Origin: Telmatactis stephensoni
Taxonomy: Eukaryota; Cnidaria; Anthozoa; Actiniaria; Isophelliidae
Length of the DNA: 64,000 bases
Direction: 5' to 3'
NCBI GenBank assembly: GCA_029948255.1
Contig: JALIZF010001726.1
Location: forward strand, 372,001-436,000
The notes beneath the pieces were generated by a model. That model ran no database searches, had not been told where the DNA came from, and was given only the letters and a program-made list of their open reading frames with translations. This document shows positions 1 through 18,904 of the stretch, piece after piece (positions within the stretch are counted from its first letter, which is position 1; each line of letters starts with the position of its first letter). The translations under genes were made by a program, and so were the position numbers.

Positions 1-6714
<6,714 letters not shown>

Positions 6715-6994
6715 CGTCAAGTCACATGACTGTGCAAATGGCACAATCAAGGCATGGCATGGTTATGTTAAGAATTTCAAATATTTTTATTGACACAGTG
6801 ACACATGGTATAGTAAACTGCTCTACTTGATGACAGACACAGGGTTCCCAAACCCCAATATTTAACCCTTTGCTGATGAAACCATTGATACTGGCACAAA
6901 CATGTATCAATTACAACTTATTAATTATATAGCTGCCTCTAAATCACATATTGCCAACAGATAGATTTTTCTTTAATTTTGGTTGACTGTCCAA

Positions 6995-7430
6995 TTTTTC
7001 TTAAAGTCCCTATGACGCATATTTTTTTATTTTCAAACTTAGTTCTTTTTAGAGAGCATAGTGAAGATCTTTTTATCCTGGTTTTCCTTACCCCATATTT
7101 TCTGAGATATGAAGGTTTCAAATGTCAAAATGCAAATTTAATGACGTCAGAGGAGGCAACACTGCAAACTTCTCATGGGTTTTACAAAATGAGGACTTCA
7201 ATTCAAGAGTCAGATTTTTCACTAAACAACAGGCTTTGCCAATGGAAATGAGTTACAAATGGAAAAATACGAGTAATTTAAATTCTCTTGTTTTTGTATA
7301 ATAAATGATTACTCCTCTTACGTCATCACATTTGCATTTTGAAATTTGAAACCTTTATATCTCAGAAAATATGGAGTGAGGAAAAACAAGATTAAAAGAT
7401 TTTCAAATTGGACATCATGGAGTCCTATTA
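6995..7430. repeat. Imperfect foldback repeat
   Basis: Arms of about 100 bp face each other. The left arm near 7085-7150 contains ATATTTTCTGAGATATGAAG and CAAAATGCAAATTTAATGAC; the right arm near 7315-7385 is its reverse complement with substitutions. Both arms carry a TGACGT core. Confidence 0.65.
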
Positions 7431-7442
7431 CATATACTAATA

Positions 7443-7592
7443 GAGTCGTTTTCGTATGAGTGGGAACACTGTATGGTTACGATACGATATGGTTATGGCA
7501 TGAATTTCGAATGTTTTTAATTTATAGACATTATGGCACTGACACGGTCACGGTACGGCGCGGTAAGTTTCCCACTCATATAAAAATGACTC
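7443..7592. mobile_element. TA-flanked palindromic MITE, copy 1
   Basis: The ends are GAGTCGTTTTCGTATGAGTG and an inverted match ending in GACTC, flanked by TA on both sides (7441-7442 and 7593-7594). The interior has the shared core GAATTTCGAATGTTTTT. It is the same family as 17150-17294, 28861-29001 and 41635-41721. It is non-coding. Confidence 0.8.
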
Positions 7593-9966
7593 TAAGTGCT
7601 TTGTCAGAACCTGTAGTCTGTAGATTGTAGGCCTGTAGTAAAAAAATAAATTTACAAATTTCTTATGGCATTCTTTGATATTGACTCTTATTTACCAACA
7701 TTTTATGTCACACATGGTCAAAATGTTATGGACTCACAAGGTGTAGTTGAGTAGGCCCATTACTAATTTTGACAATGTGTTGACTTAAAATGTTGATAAA
7801 TAAGAGTATATACCATGGAAAGCCATGATTGTAAATTTTTTTCATCACAAATTGGAGGATGAATTTCTCATTGAACATTAAGTGCCAAGTGCTATAATGC
7901 ACAAAATCAAATTGATGCCATATATACCAGACTCTTATATTTACCAAAAGTTCTTGACCAATCAGAAAGTGAGAAATTAATTGTGGTGAAAAATAAATAA
8001 AAGGTCACCTATAAACCTGATGAACTACCTGTCTTCATCAGCATGCATTTATAGTTTCTTTCTCCATTAAGAGAAGAAATTAAACATGTCTGTCGTAAAT
8101 ATGACACTCATACACTTAATAGCACTACCCAATAATTATTCACTTTTGACACAGGCATATACACATGGTTTTATTCTAAGAATTCAGAATATATTTCAGT
8201 GTAATATGTTAAAAATTAATACTTAAAGGAGTACAAATTAAATCAGATGAAAAATATTTGTACATCTTATTTTAATGCTGTTTACATTTTTTTTTCTTTA
8301 CAATATTTGATATTAAATCTGTTTTGTATATACATAAGTCAATTTCTGTAGGTTGGTACCTGGATACCATGTGAAGAGTGTTTTACTTTAAGTTTAATTT
8401 TACAGCTATCCTTAGTATAACACCCACTTCAGGCTGTTTCAAACAGTTCTATTTTGATCTGGAACTAGGCCAGTTTTGTTTACCTGAGATGGTATACTAC
8501 AGAATCTGCAGGCATATTTCAAATGGTTCTCAAACTGGACCTCTATTTTTGGATCCAGACAATGAAGTGGATCTATATTCTGGATAGCTGGAATATTAAT
8601 GGTAATGATGTTTTTTTGTTGTGTAAACAAAGTGGAACCATTCTAAACAAAGCCTTAAGCTTATAGCACATTAACATAAAATACTATATATAATTATACC
8701 AGACCTTCGTTACACACATTGTAAATGAGTATACATCTGTTGGATAAATCCAAGTTTGTAACATAACCCTTTTTTTCTTTTTTTTTCTTTTAAATCCAGT
8801 GCAGGGTGAAGATTTATCCAGTCTGTACTAAATTCACTTTCTGCTGCAACGTCAAGCCACAAGAGTATACATAATATTAATACATAATATTAAAAGTTCA
8901 GTATTCCTGGTAAATATCTAGGAATTATGGTAAATATCTAGGAATTATGACCTTATTATATAAACATATACATAAAAGTGTAATCCAGTTTTTCTGAACT
9001 TTTTTATGCAAAATATTAACATTTATACTTATTCTAGCATTTACAGCAATTCGAAAATTTTGGTAAATTTTCTGAATATATATATAATAAATATATATAT
9101 AAAAATGTTGGGGCATCGAATGGTCAAGGCAGGAGCTTAGACAAAAATTTCTTTTTCGTCACTAGTAAGAGTGATTTTCATTTGACCCAAACGAATAGTT
9201 GGCAGTAGACTCTTTCTTATCAACTACTACAAACTAAATAGTCATTTTTCTTTCATGGTCAAATGAAAATCACTCTTGACTATTGTTTGTTTTCAGACTT
9301 TGAGACTGAGGTCTACAGCGCTTTGCAAAAACAAAACAAAACAAAAACAGAAAATCCAAGACTTTGAGACCTGTGAAATTTTGCAATACTCTGACAACAC
9401 ATGTACATGTATATCTAATTCATTCAAGAAAAATTAGGATTAAAAAATAATAAGGATAAACATACTCACCGTCTGGTATTCCTCCCTACATCCATAGCAT
9501 CAGGGCTTCATGATACAAATATCAATGATTCTATCTCATAATTTCTTCAATACTTTTGATAGTATAAAATATAATTTAAAATTAACCAATTTTGAAAATT
9601 GCTGTAAAATATTCTATAATTAATATGTATTTTACATTACATATTTTTATAAATATATTTATTTACAATTATACATTAATGCATTATTAATCACTAGCTA
9701 GTTACCTATTTGGTTAAAAATCATTGCACTTAAAGAAAACATGAAACTTTTAGCATAAAAACAACCTGCACCATATTAGACTTTCAATTACTGAATATAA
9801 ATTTCAGGCCTTGTTATATACACTAGCTAGCTTGGTTTTCCAGCCATGGTGGTGTAGTTTGCCCTGAGTCTCCACTCACTCTTGTGCTAAAACCACATCA
9901 ATGTTTCTGTCTCCTGTGGAATACTTACTATCTATCTACACATAATTTCTAAATTAAAAGTGCAAG

Positions 9967-12900
9967 TTAAACCGTAGTTTCTAACTGCACAGTTTCTTCA
10001 TCTTGACTTGTGTCTACCATATCATATATTTTATCAACAATCTGATTAAAAAGTTCAGGTTTATCAGCATAAACATGGTGACCTGCACCTTTGATTAGTT
10101 GAATATCTACATAATTGTCGCTTCTAATATGCTTTACAATGTAAGCGCTGTCATTATCCATCCATGACCGTAGCACCGTACACAAAGGTTATTGGTACCC
10201 TTCTATCAAGGTGTCCTATGCGATTAATCATTGGAAACTTAGCCCATCCATATGGGATACTTAGGTGTTTGAAAGCTGTTTCTCCACTGTAAATAAAAGC
10301 AGAAATATTACATTTATAAACATACAAAATTATTAGTCCAGTCTGGTGGTTCAGTTTGATTTTACATATTAGGCTCAAGTTTTTTTTCCAGATGATCCAC
10401 AAATTGGTTAAAGTGCAACATGATTTAACTGAGGGTCCAGAATATGGGTTCAAAGATCCTGCCATCCCACTTACTTGTATTTGCTGGTTAAATCCCGCCA
10501 TCCCACCCATTTTTTAATATGTCAAAATTCTGATACCGCCCAATTTTTTTCTGAATTAATTATCAAATAAGAATAACATCAATACATGCCTTTGTGTTAC
10601 TTAACGTTCCTTGCATTTGCAGTGTTCAAAATCAATCTGGACTCACAAAGAGTACCAACCGAAAGAGAGCTGTAATCCCGTAACCCGCTGCAAATCCTTA
10701 CAATTTCTCGAATCCTGACACCTCAAAAACATGAAAACCTGCTCCCACTCGTAATTCAGGATTTGCCGCATCCCACACTAATTTAAAATCAAATCCCAAA
10801 TTCTGCCTTCAATAACAGGAATATCCCACATCCCACCAAACCTATTATGAACCCTTTAAACTTTTTTGGCATGGTAGGATTTATTGGGTTCTGAGTCAGA
10901 AATAATGTAGAAAAATTTGAGTGGGATAAAGATTGTTGTCAACATGTTACAATTCTACCTACCTTGGAGTTTGTGCATTACAGTGATAAATGTAATTGAA
11001 GATTGTATCATCGTCAAATAGACTCTCATATTTTCTTTGAAAATCGGGACGAAACTTCTGTACCATTGATGGGCCTGTGGTAAATAACAGTACGAAGGAA
11101 CAATGGTTAGAGTGCAATTTGTGGAAACTACATGGCACAGATTATGGTGTGGTAATGGTTGAACATTTCCACAGTTCATCACACATGTTGCTTACACCTT
11201 GATTTTTATTAAGCAATATAAAACGCTCACGCATGTCTCTGTACCGTGATGTAAACACGATGGAAGATGTAGAGCAAGAGAAAAGCAAGCTTAGGTACAA
11301 GAGTGTCACCGAGCATTTCTCTTGCTTTTCGAGTGCTCTGCATCTTCCAGAGTGTTTATATCACAGTACAAAGACATAAGCGATCATTGTATTTTGCTTT
11401 TAAAAATATTTTTGATGTTTTCCTGCGAGCCATGTCTCTATAAACATGGTAGCCAGCCAATCAGCGCACATTATATCCCAAATATTTTATAATAATACAT
11501 GATATAACACAGCTGCTGCTAATGTTTATTAAAAATTAGTACATACACTGCATATGATATAGTCTGATTTTCAGTATTAAAACATCCTACAATTAACTGC
11601 AAGACAGTATTTAGATATGAGTACATTGACAACTTACCTAAAGGACCTGCAGCTCTAAGACCAGCTAAAGGATTAAAGGGACTTAAAACAGCTGCCAGTA
11701 CCTTCACCCAACCAGGGATGTGCCTCTGAAACTCATCATCTGGGGGCTTTTCAGGAAATCCCCATGGATCCACAAGAATGAGATGTTTTACTCTTTGAGG
11801 GTGCTTTAGCGCATATGAACATGATAGAAACCCACCAAGACTATGACCGAGTAGTATAAACTTCTCTAAACCTAACTCTTTCCTCCAATTTTCAATGGAC
11901 TCCACAAATTCCTCTTCTGCCACATCTGCCTCTGAACTAAAATGAGGTCTTGAACTTCGGCCAAATCCCAAAAGGTCAAAAGTGTACACTGTGTGGTGTT
12001 TAGCTAAATCTTCTAAATTCATTGCCCATAGTCCCAAACCACCACCAAAACCATGCACCATAACAAGTGGTATGGTTCTGGCTGATGGGTTGAATTTCAT
12101 GGTCCAAATTCTGTTGCCTTTGGTAACGGGGACAAATTTCTTTTCATAATGGGTTCTTACATCTGTAGAGAGAGTAACAAATGCAAATCAACTGAAAAGA
12201 TCAGAGATTTTGTTTCTCTGGCATGGTTGGTCAATAACTCTGTAATACAATTCCTCATGTGATATCTGCATGGTGTAGGACCTACATTGAAGAGCATCGG
12301 ACCACAGGGGCTGGAAGGGGTTTTGCATGATCCATAATGTGATTCAAAATGAATACGTGATCATGAAAATATGCCAGATTTCGCCGTAATTTCTGTGGAA
12401 TCGTTTGTGGAATCGTTGTTAAAATACGTGTGATTCATGAATTGGAGGAAAATCTGAAAGCTTGATTCGTGAATTGACGGAAAATTGAAGCGACGTGATT
12501 CGTGATCAAGACCCCCCTTCCACCCCTGAACCCTGGGTAGCTTCAACTACGCTAGATTGAAAATTTAGACATCAAAGCCCAAGAGGAACTTTTTCGTTTA
12601 CAAATATTTGAAATCGGAGTGATTCTGAACTGGAGGTTGTCTGGGACGAAACCTTCTTGTGCAGCTAATACACAGATGAACAGAAAATGCTGATTCACTT
12701 TCAGCTGAGAACCGTGAATCGGACATTTTACTTACGTCTTAATATCCTGGATTCCGCATATTCTAGTAGCTTATCAGATGTAGGACACCAAGAGAACCAG
12801 CTACGTGAAGGGGGATCATCAGAAACTGCCACAGCACTAAACAAAGAGAAAATCCAAAACTACATTTCAAAATGGCCGATGTAAACAAACAATAGTTATG

Positions 12901-12977
12901 CAATGTGATAAAACGTAGATCTCTTACTTTGTCTGCTCGGCGTGATCCATAGCTTCATTACTAGTCACAGGAGTCAT
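9967..12977 (-). CDS. ABHD4: ABHD4/ABHD5-like alpha/beta hydrolase, one-base frameshift in last exon
   Basis: The ABHD4/5 family acts on N-acyl phospholipids and lyso-phospholipids (ABHD4) or activates adipose triglyceride lipase (ABHD5). Exons on the minus strand: 12977-12928 (ATG), 12836-12736, 12162-11638, 11074-10963 and 10286-9967 (TAA), all phase-consistent. Features in order: [48 protein letters not shown]; nucleophile elbow [53 protein letters not shown]; and acyltransferase-type HHVYAD near the end. The elbow keeps Ser, as in ABHD4; vertebrate ABHD5 has Asn there. Exon length totals 1108 nt, one more than a multiple of three. Between VPITFVYGA and RSWMDN an extra base at 10171 shifts the frame, so the gene as written stops early. 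This could be a base error or a real lesion. Otherwise about 368 residues are expected. Confidence 0.9.
10430..10865. repeat. Probable non-autonomous element in ABHD intron
   Basis: The motif for CCATCCCAC recurs several times, as CTGCCATCCCA, CGCCATCCCA and CACATCCCACC. The ends GGGTTCAAAGATCCTGCCAT and the reverse of TAGGTTTGGTGGGATGTGGG side are loosely inverted. No ORF is present. The boundaries are approximate. Confidence 0.4.
11213..11392. repeat. Foldback element in ABHD intron
   Basis: The left arm (CTCTGTACCGTGATGTAAAC, then GATGGAAGATGTAGAGCA) pairs with the right arm near 11330-11392 (GTGCTCTGCATCTTCC, then TTTATATCACAGTACAAAGA). The stem is about 65 bp with mismatches and the loop about 45 bp. 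Confidence 0.7.
12304..12528. mobile_element. hAT-like short element with CAGGGG ends
   Basis: The left end CAGGGGCTGGAAGGGG matches the reverse complement of the right end (CCCCTTCCACCCCTG) with one mismatch. The interior repeats forms of CGTGATTCGTGAATTG. CAGGG-type termini are usual in hAT elements. No clear target duplication was found. Confidence 0.5.
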
Positions 12978-13373
12978 GGTCTTCTAGAACTAACCTTTTG
13001 CAACTGAGAACTACAAATGTGATCGGACTAAAAGTCTCTAAAGTTTTAGCTGTATTTACATCGCTTGTGGCCTTTCGTGTTTTAGAGTTATCACATGATC
13101 ATGACGTCATACATGACTGCAAAATATGAGAAGTATGAACTATTTTTGGAAATTCAGTAAGAGAATTAAAAATCTTACAATACGATTGAAAATACGTACT
13201 CAAAGCAATCACAATAAATTTAATTTGGTCTACTATGTAACGCAGTAAGGTATAGATCCCATGGTATTCATGGTGAAAAATGACCTAAATGAATGGGGGC
13301 ATCCCATGGGCAAAAGAATACTCAAACAAAGTGGTGGCATCCCATGGGGAAACGATTCTAGTAAACAAAGCGG

Positions 13374-14484
13374 ACTTACCCACGAAAACGTATTTTTGTC
13401 TGATATCGTAAAGATAATATCATACTCATTAAATTTATTATCATTATATTTATTATTCATTATATTCATTATATTACTGTTTTATGCATTAAAGAAAACA
13501 TATAGAGAATCACTGCTTTGTATTTTGCCTGTACTCTCCAGTCTATATATGATACAAATAACCTTTCTAAAATCGCATAAGTATCCAGTAGCAATTTATA
13601 AGCTTGAGTATCAGAAAAATAATTATGTTTCTATTCCCGAATTCCCACGGTCATTCCGCAAACTTCAACATTTTGTTTCGATCTGTATCCTTGTGGTCAG
13701 ATGCTTATTCTGCTACAGCTTAAGTTGTGTTGTGCTCATTACTGTCCGAAAAGAAAACCTAATGCTATCCCATGGTATCCATACTCTATTGAAGTAGTTG
13801 TCCCATGGTATACGTACCCTATTTGCGCACGCAGTATCCATTGATCAGTCTAAAACTCAACGTTGTGGCTCGAATTATATCCTTGTTGTCAGATATAAAA
13901 GTTTATCAGTTTTGTGTTCATTACCATCTGATAAAAACCCAAATGATACTATCCCATGGTATCCATACACTAATGAAGTAGTTATCCCATGGTATACATA
14001 CCCCATTCCAGTCTCCCCATTCGTGAGTATCGTAGTGTTCAGATGTTCTACATTTACATCTACATTTATAAGTGAGCAGAAACTATTTATAGTTATCACG
14101 CCAACATCAACTAAAATATGCCAATAAATGAAAATTAATATAAATACAATATGAATAATAATAAATGATAATATTGGAATAAAAATAAAGATAATACTAA
14201 GAAAAAAATGAACATATTCCTAAAAATAATTATAAGATAATAAAGATGGTTGTCATAATTAATCACCTCTTGATAGACTATAGTCTCAAAAATATATCTT
14301 TAGAAAAATATCAGACGGAAGGCCAATTCCATTTTTTAACTGTTCTATAGGAAAAATGGAAGTTTGAATGAAAGATGCAGTGATTAGAAGAGAAATCCCA
14401 CCGAAGAAACTTCCCGATCGCTGATCCTACAGTCTAGTGCCCTAACAAAGCAGAGAAAAAACTCTTTGACCTCGGTGGGATTCG
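13374..14484. repeat. Large inverted repeat, left arm
   Basis: This 1.1-kb segment is present in reverse complement at 16090-17337. Shared landmarks include AAATTTAATGAGTATGATAT, GCGGAATGACCGTGGGAATT and TCAGACGGAAGGCCAATTCC. The part 13480-13570 does not match the other arm. Inside, a unit of about 185 bp occurs twice, each copy containing paired ATCCCATGGTATNCATAC motifs. ORFs here are not gene-like. Confidence 0.85.
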
Positions 14485-14567
14485 TGTACTTCTTAAAGTA
14501 AGAAAGTGTAATAGTCAAATGGATGCAATAGAAAACAAATGACCTAAAGTGTGATAAAGTGCAATAA

Positions 14568-14807
14568 GGGACGGACCATTAGAAAAGTGATGGGGGGGGG
14601 GGGGGGGGGGAAGCAAAAAAAAAATTTATTTCCAATAAAAATTTTGAAAAAAAAAATCTGCCGGGACATTTTCTTTAAAAAAATATTCCTGCCAAAGTGA
14701 AAAAAAATTCATTTCCACTTTTGGTGGCCAAAAAAAATTTTATGCCAATCCCAAACTCCCCCCCCCCCCCCCCCCCCCCCCCCATCACTTTTCTAATGGT
14801 CCGTCCC
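14568..14807. mobile_element. MITE with perfect TIRs, G/C tracts and TAA target duplication
   Basis: The ends GGGACGGACCATTAGAAAAG continue through TGAT into a run of G at the left and of C at the right, and are perfect inverted copies. TAA stands directly outside both ends (14565-14567 and 14808-14810). A three-base TWA duplication is the PIF/Harbinger pattern. There is no ORF in the 240 bp. It lies between the arms of the large inverted repeat. Confidence 0.82.
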
Positions 14808-15324
14808 TAAGCTAAAGTGTATTTACCGGGTTTATAAAAATCACTCAGTTTTCCCATGGTATACATTAATTCAATACCCAGAACCGTCACTAAAAGTGAA
14901 GGTATGTATGGTTGAAATACTTATTTATATGCAGAATAGCAAAGACAAAAAATTCATTCATTTATCATGCAGACCAAAAAAATTAAACTAGCTGAGCTAG
15001 CTGGAAAACATCTACTTTACTTGATTTATTTTATTTGCTTGTGTACAACGGGCGTATCCAGGATATTTCAAAGGAGGGTCACATATTTTTTTCATTATTA
15101 AATCAGTTTTAAAAAATCAACGCGTGAAACGTGCGTTAGTATTTTATCAGAAAAATTTTAATTCCTTCGTTAAAGCTGACGTGATGATACCATACAACCT
15201 TTGGATCAATAAGTTTCATATCAAACAGTTCCCTAATTCATGATCTGTCATATGGTTACGTTGGCTGGACGGATGTCCGAATATAAATCTCTAGCAGCTA
15301 TTATTGAATGGAAAAAATAGAAAT

Positions 15325-15445
15325 TGGTCTCGCAATCTGGTGGTCCCAGGTTCGAGTCCCGCTCTGGCCACTAGCTGAGACTGAATTTGTTCCGATTTGT
15401 AAATTGAGCTGAAAAGCCCTGTTGAGGGAGTCTCAATCATGTATT
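15325..15445 (+). repeat. tRNA-derived SINE fragment, family B
   Basis: The B box and flank CAGGTTCGAGTCCCGCTCTG is followed by GCCACTAGCTGAGACTGAAT. The same order occurs reversed at 41935-42105. The A-box half is missing. Confidence 0.55.
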
Positions 15446-16089
15446 ATTATTTTTATTTTATTATTTTTTAAAGTAATATGAACATCTGGCCGCAGTGAAG
15501 AATGAATATCAAACCAGAACATTTCGTAAAAAAGTTTGAAGTACTTTATATTACTTTGGAAATGAAGAATGTAGTTTGAAATTTCAGGCTCAAATGGTTC
15601 TTATCTGAAGGGTGCTTAAATTTCAGCCTGAAGGTTCTTATACGTGCGGTTTTACGGTATTAATATTATTGTCTTTTTTTTCGTATGCTAATTGTAGTGA
15701 ACTCAAATCAAATGTTAATAGAATAAGCATAAAAGGGGTTATAAGCATACCTAAAGTGTTGGAGGAAAAAAGTCTCTGCATTGTTCGGGCACTGGACCGT
15801 AGACAGGTTAACTGGACTTCTCTTCCACTAGACCATAGACTGGGCAACTGTTCAGAAAGTTTCCTCAATGGGATTTCTCTTCAAAGCGTTGCATCTTTCC
15901 GTCACTCAAACTTCCATTTCATTCTATACGCCGGGAGCTAACGCCGGAGTGCTACCCGACCTTTTAGTACATTTGTTTCTTCATTCTAACGCCGCGTCCT
16001 AACATCTTATGCCGGGTAAAGAAAATTCACCTCGAACGTCTGTTAATTGTTAGTAAAGCATTGGTATACAAATCCAGGGGTCGTGCGCT

Positions 16090-17337
16090 CGAATCCCACC
16101 GAGGTCAAAGAGTTTTTTCTCTGCTTTGTTAGGGCACTAGACTGTAGGATCAGCGATCGGGAAGTTTCTTCGGTGGGATTTCTCTTCTATAAATCACTGC
16201 ATCTTTCATTCAAACTTCCATTTTTCCTATAGAACAGTTAAAAAATGGAATTGGCCTTCCGTCTGATATTTTTCTAAAGATATATTTTTGAGACTATAGT
16301 CTATCAAGAGGTGATTAATTATGACAACCATCTTTATTATCTTATAATTATTTTTAGGAATATGTTCATTTTTTTCTTAGTATTATCTTTATTTTTATTC
16401 CAATATTATCATTTATTATTATTCATATTGTATTTATATTAATTTTCATTTATTGGCATATTTTAGTTGATGTTGGCGTGATAACTATAAATAGTTTCTG
16501 CTCACTTATAAATGTAGATGTAAATGTAGAACATCTGAACACTACGATACTCACGAATGGGGAGACTGGAATGGGGTATGTATACCATGGGATAACTACT
16601 TCATTAGTGTATGGATACCATGGGATAGTATCATTTGGGTTTTTATCAGATGGTAATGAACACAAAACTGATAAACTTTTATATCTGACAACAAGGATAT
16701 AATTCGAGCCACAACGTTGAGTTTTAGACTGATCAATGGATACTGCGTGCGCAAATAGGGTACGTATATATACCATGGGACAACTACTTCAATAGAGTAT
16801 GGATACCATGGGATAGCATTAGGTTTTCTTTTCGGACAGTAATGAGCACAACACAACTAACTGTAGCAGAATAAGCATCTGACCACAAGGATACAGATCG
16901 AAACAAAATGTTGAAGTTTGCGGAATGACCGTGGGAATTCGGGAATAGAAACATAATTATTTTTCTGATACTCAAGCTTATAAATTGCTACTGGATGCTT
17001 ATGCGATTTGTTTTAACGAGGATATAACAGGTAAAAGCAAGGCTTTTTTCCAACCTGGTCCTCAAATCCTGAAATAAATACATACATATATATAATGAAT
17101 ATAATGAATAATAAATATAATGATAATAAATTTAATGAGTATGATATTAGAGTGGTTTTCGTATGAGTGGGAACACTGTACGGTTACGATACGATACGGT
17201 TACAACAGGAATTTCGAATGTTTTTATAGAAACTATGATACTGGTACAGTTACGATACGGTACGGTAAGTTTCCCACTCATACGAAAACGACTCTATCTT
17301 TACGATATCAGACAAAAATACGTTTTCGTGGGTAAGT
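16090..17337. repeat. Large inverted repeat, right arm
   Basis: This is the reverse complement of 13374-14484, interrupted by a 145-bp TIR element at 17150-17294 that the left arm lacks. The internal 185-bp duplicated unit and CCATGG motifs are the same. The spacer between arms is 14485-16089. Confidence 0.85.
17150..17294. mobile_element. TA-flanked palindromic MITE, copy 2
   Basis: The ends are GAGTGGTTTTCGTATGAGTG and, inverted, GAGTCGTTTTCGTATGAGTG, with TA on both sides. The left arm of the large inverted repeat has the empty site, in reverse complement GATATTATCTTTACG, where the filled copy reads GATATTA, element, TATCTTTACG. The insertion therefore duplicated TA, as Tc1/mariner-type elements do. 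Confidence 0.88.
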
Positions 17338-17896
17338 TTACTATAAAACTGGAAGTACTTGTTTTTAGGTGTGGCTCCATATCTAGGATTACTTTGGGCC
17401 TAAGCCTTTAACATTGTGCAACATTTCACATGGACACCACAACAGGAAAATCCTTTTGTATCAATTACATTTATAATGTTTCCGTAGCAATAGTTCTCCA
17501 AGTAGCATTTAGGGGGCGTGGCTGTCAATCTAAAATTACTCAGCACACTCTACCTTATCACTTCCTTCGTTACACCTTTTTTGTATTAACATTAGATGTT
17601 CTTTATCTTTGTTTCTGAGATAATAAATTCCAAAAATATCGATAAGTAATTGATTTCTGGGCGTGGCTCCACCTCCAGAATTGCCCAGAACGTGAACCTC
17701 TGATCAGTGTGCCAAATTTCATGCTTGTTACACAACTTTGCACAATTCTACATAAATTCTGCACCATTTTCCTGGACTATAGAGGCTTGGGTTGTCTGCC
17801 AATTAGCCAGAATTTTGTTTCTTAAATAATTCTCTTGCTTTTAGAGATATTGCATCAATATTTTTATGGGATCTGTAGATCAAAAAATGTGACAGA

Positions 17897-18904
17897 TTGA
17901 AAGTGTTGAAGAAACTGGATGAACTATGCTCCATCACTAGAACCCTCCAAGCTGGATTTATTTGTCTAACAGAGACATGGTTGAGTGATTCTTGTTTGGA
18001 CTCTGTTATTCAACTTCCTAATTATACATGTTTTAGGAAGGACAGGAATGTTCAGCGTGGTGGTGGTGTGTGTGTGTACGTCGACTCCCATTTCCCGAGT
18101 AAAAGAATCACAGATTTTGAGGATCCAGCATGTGAATCATTGTGGATTTGGGTTAGACCCTATCGCCTTCCAAGATGCATCTCAAACATTCTCGTTGCTG
18201 TTATCTACCACCCTCCGTCGTATGGTCATATGAATATATCCTTGGTTGAACACATTGAAAAGAACACCGAGTCCTTCCTGAATGATCACCCAGATGGCCT
18301 TGTGATAGTTACTGGGGATTTCAATCCTACCAGCACAGGTCTAAAGGAGCGGTTTGTTAAACACAAGACTGGCCTAAGTCAAATTATTGATGTGCTGACC
18401 AGGGACACTGGTACACTAGACTGGTTTCTTACCAACAAACCTAAATGCTTTAAACCGCCTGTCCAGCTCCCCAAAATCGGTCGCAGTGATCACTTTGCTG
18501 CTTTGGTCAAGCCTAATGTATCAATTACCAACCCTAAGCCAGTCAAAAAGTCTATCTGGAGACGTGATCTGAGGGTGAGCAGAATAAATGACTTCGGAAG
18601 GTGGATAACTGGGTTCGATTGGAACTGTGTATTGTCTCTTGCACGAGCAGACCAAAAGTTTGAAACATTCTTTAACATCATTTCATGGACTGTAGATTCC
18701 TTTCTACCTATGCAGAAAGTGAAAGTTTGTACCAATAACAAGCCTTGGGTGTCTCAGAAATTAATCACGTTGATTTCGAGAAGACAAAAGATACTCTCAA
18801 CTAAGGAAAGGACTCGGATCTGTTTAGGGAGATCCGCAACCAGGTTCAGCATGAATGTAAGGTATGCAAAGAAAAGTATTACTTACGTAAAATATCTACC
18901 TTAA
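17897..18904 (+). pseudogene. LINE endonuclease-domain ORF (remnant)
   Basis: A 335-residue reading frame carries the apurinic-like endonuclease domain of a CR1/L2-type LINE (TETW, GDFN and SDH motifs in order). The frame is lost just after the domain, where the reverse transcriptase should continue; the next in-frame match (NISRWWKEVKGLSGMSD) is in another frame. Confidence 0.8.

Larger units (their letters stand above)
6715..9966. other. Intergenic region with repeats only
   Basis: Between the copine stop codon and the ABHD stop codon no exon was found. It holds a foldback element (6995-7430), a TA-flanked TIR element (7443-7592), AT-rich unique DNA, and a 21-bp inverted repeat (9167-9187 against 9257-9277, AAGAGTGATTTTCATTTGAC). 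Confidence 0.6.

Noticed and set aside
12739..12884. Plus-strand frame 12687-12884
   Set aside because: It is the antisense of ABHD exon 2.
9967..12977. ABHD4/5 gene as an old pseudogene
   Set aside because: All splice sites, the catalytic motif and four of five exons are intact; a single-base problem is better treated as an error or a very recent lesion.
13261..14127. 178- and 109-codon frames in the inverted repeat
   Set aside because: The same sequences recur mirrored at 16450-16975, they follow satellite units, and they show no protein family.
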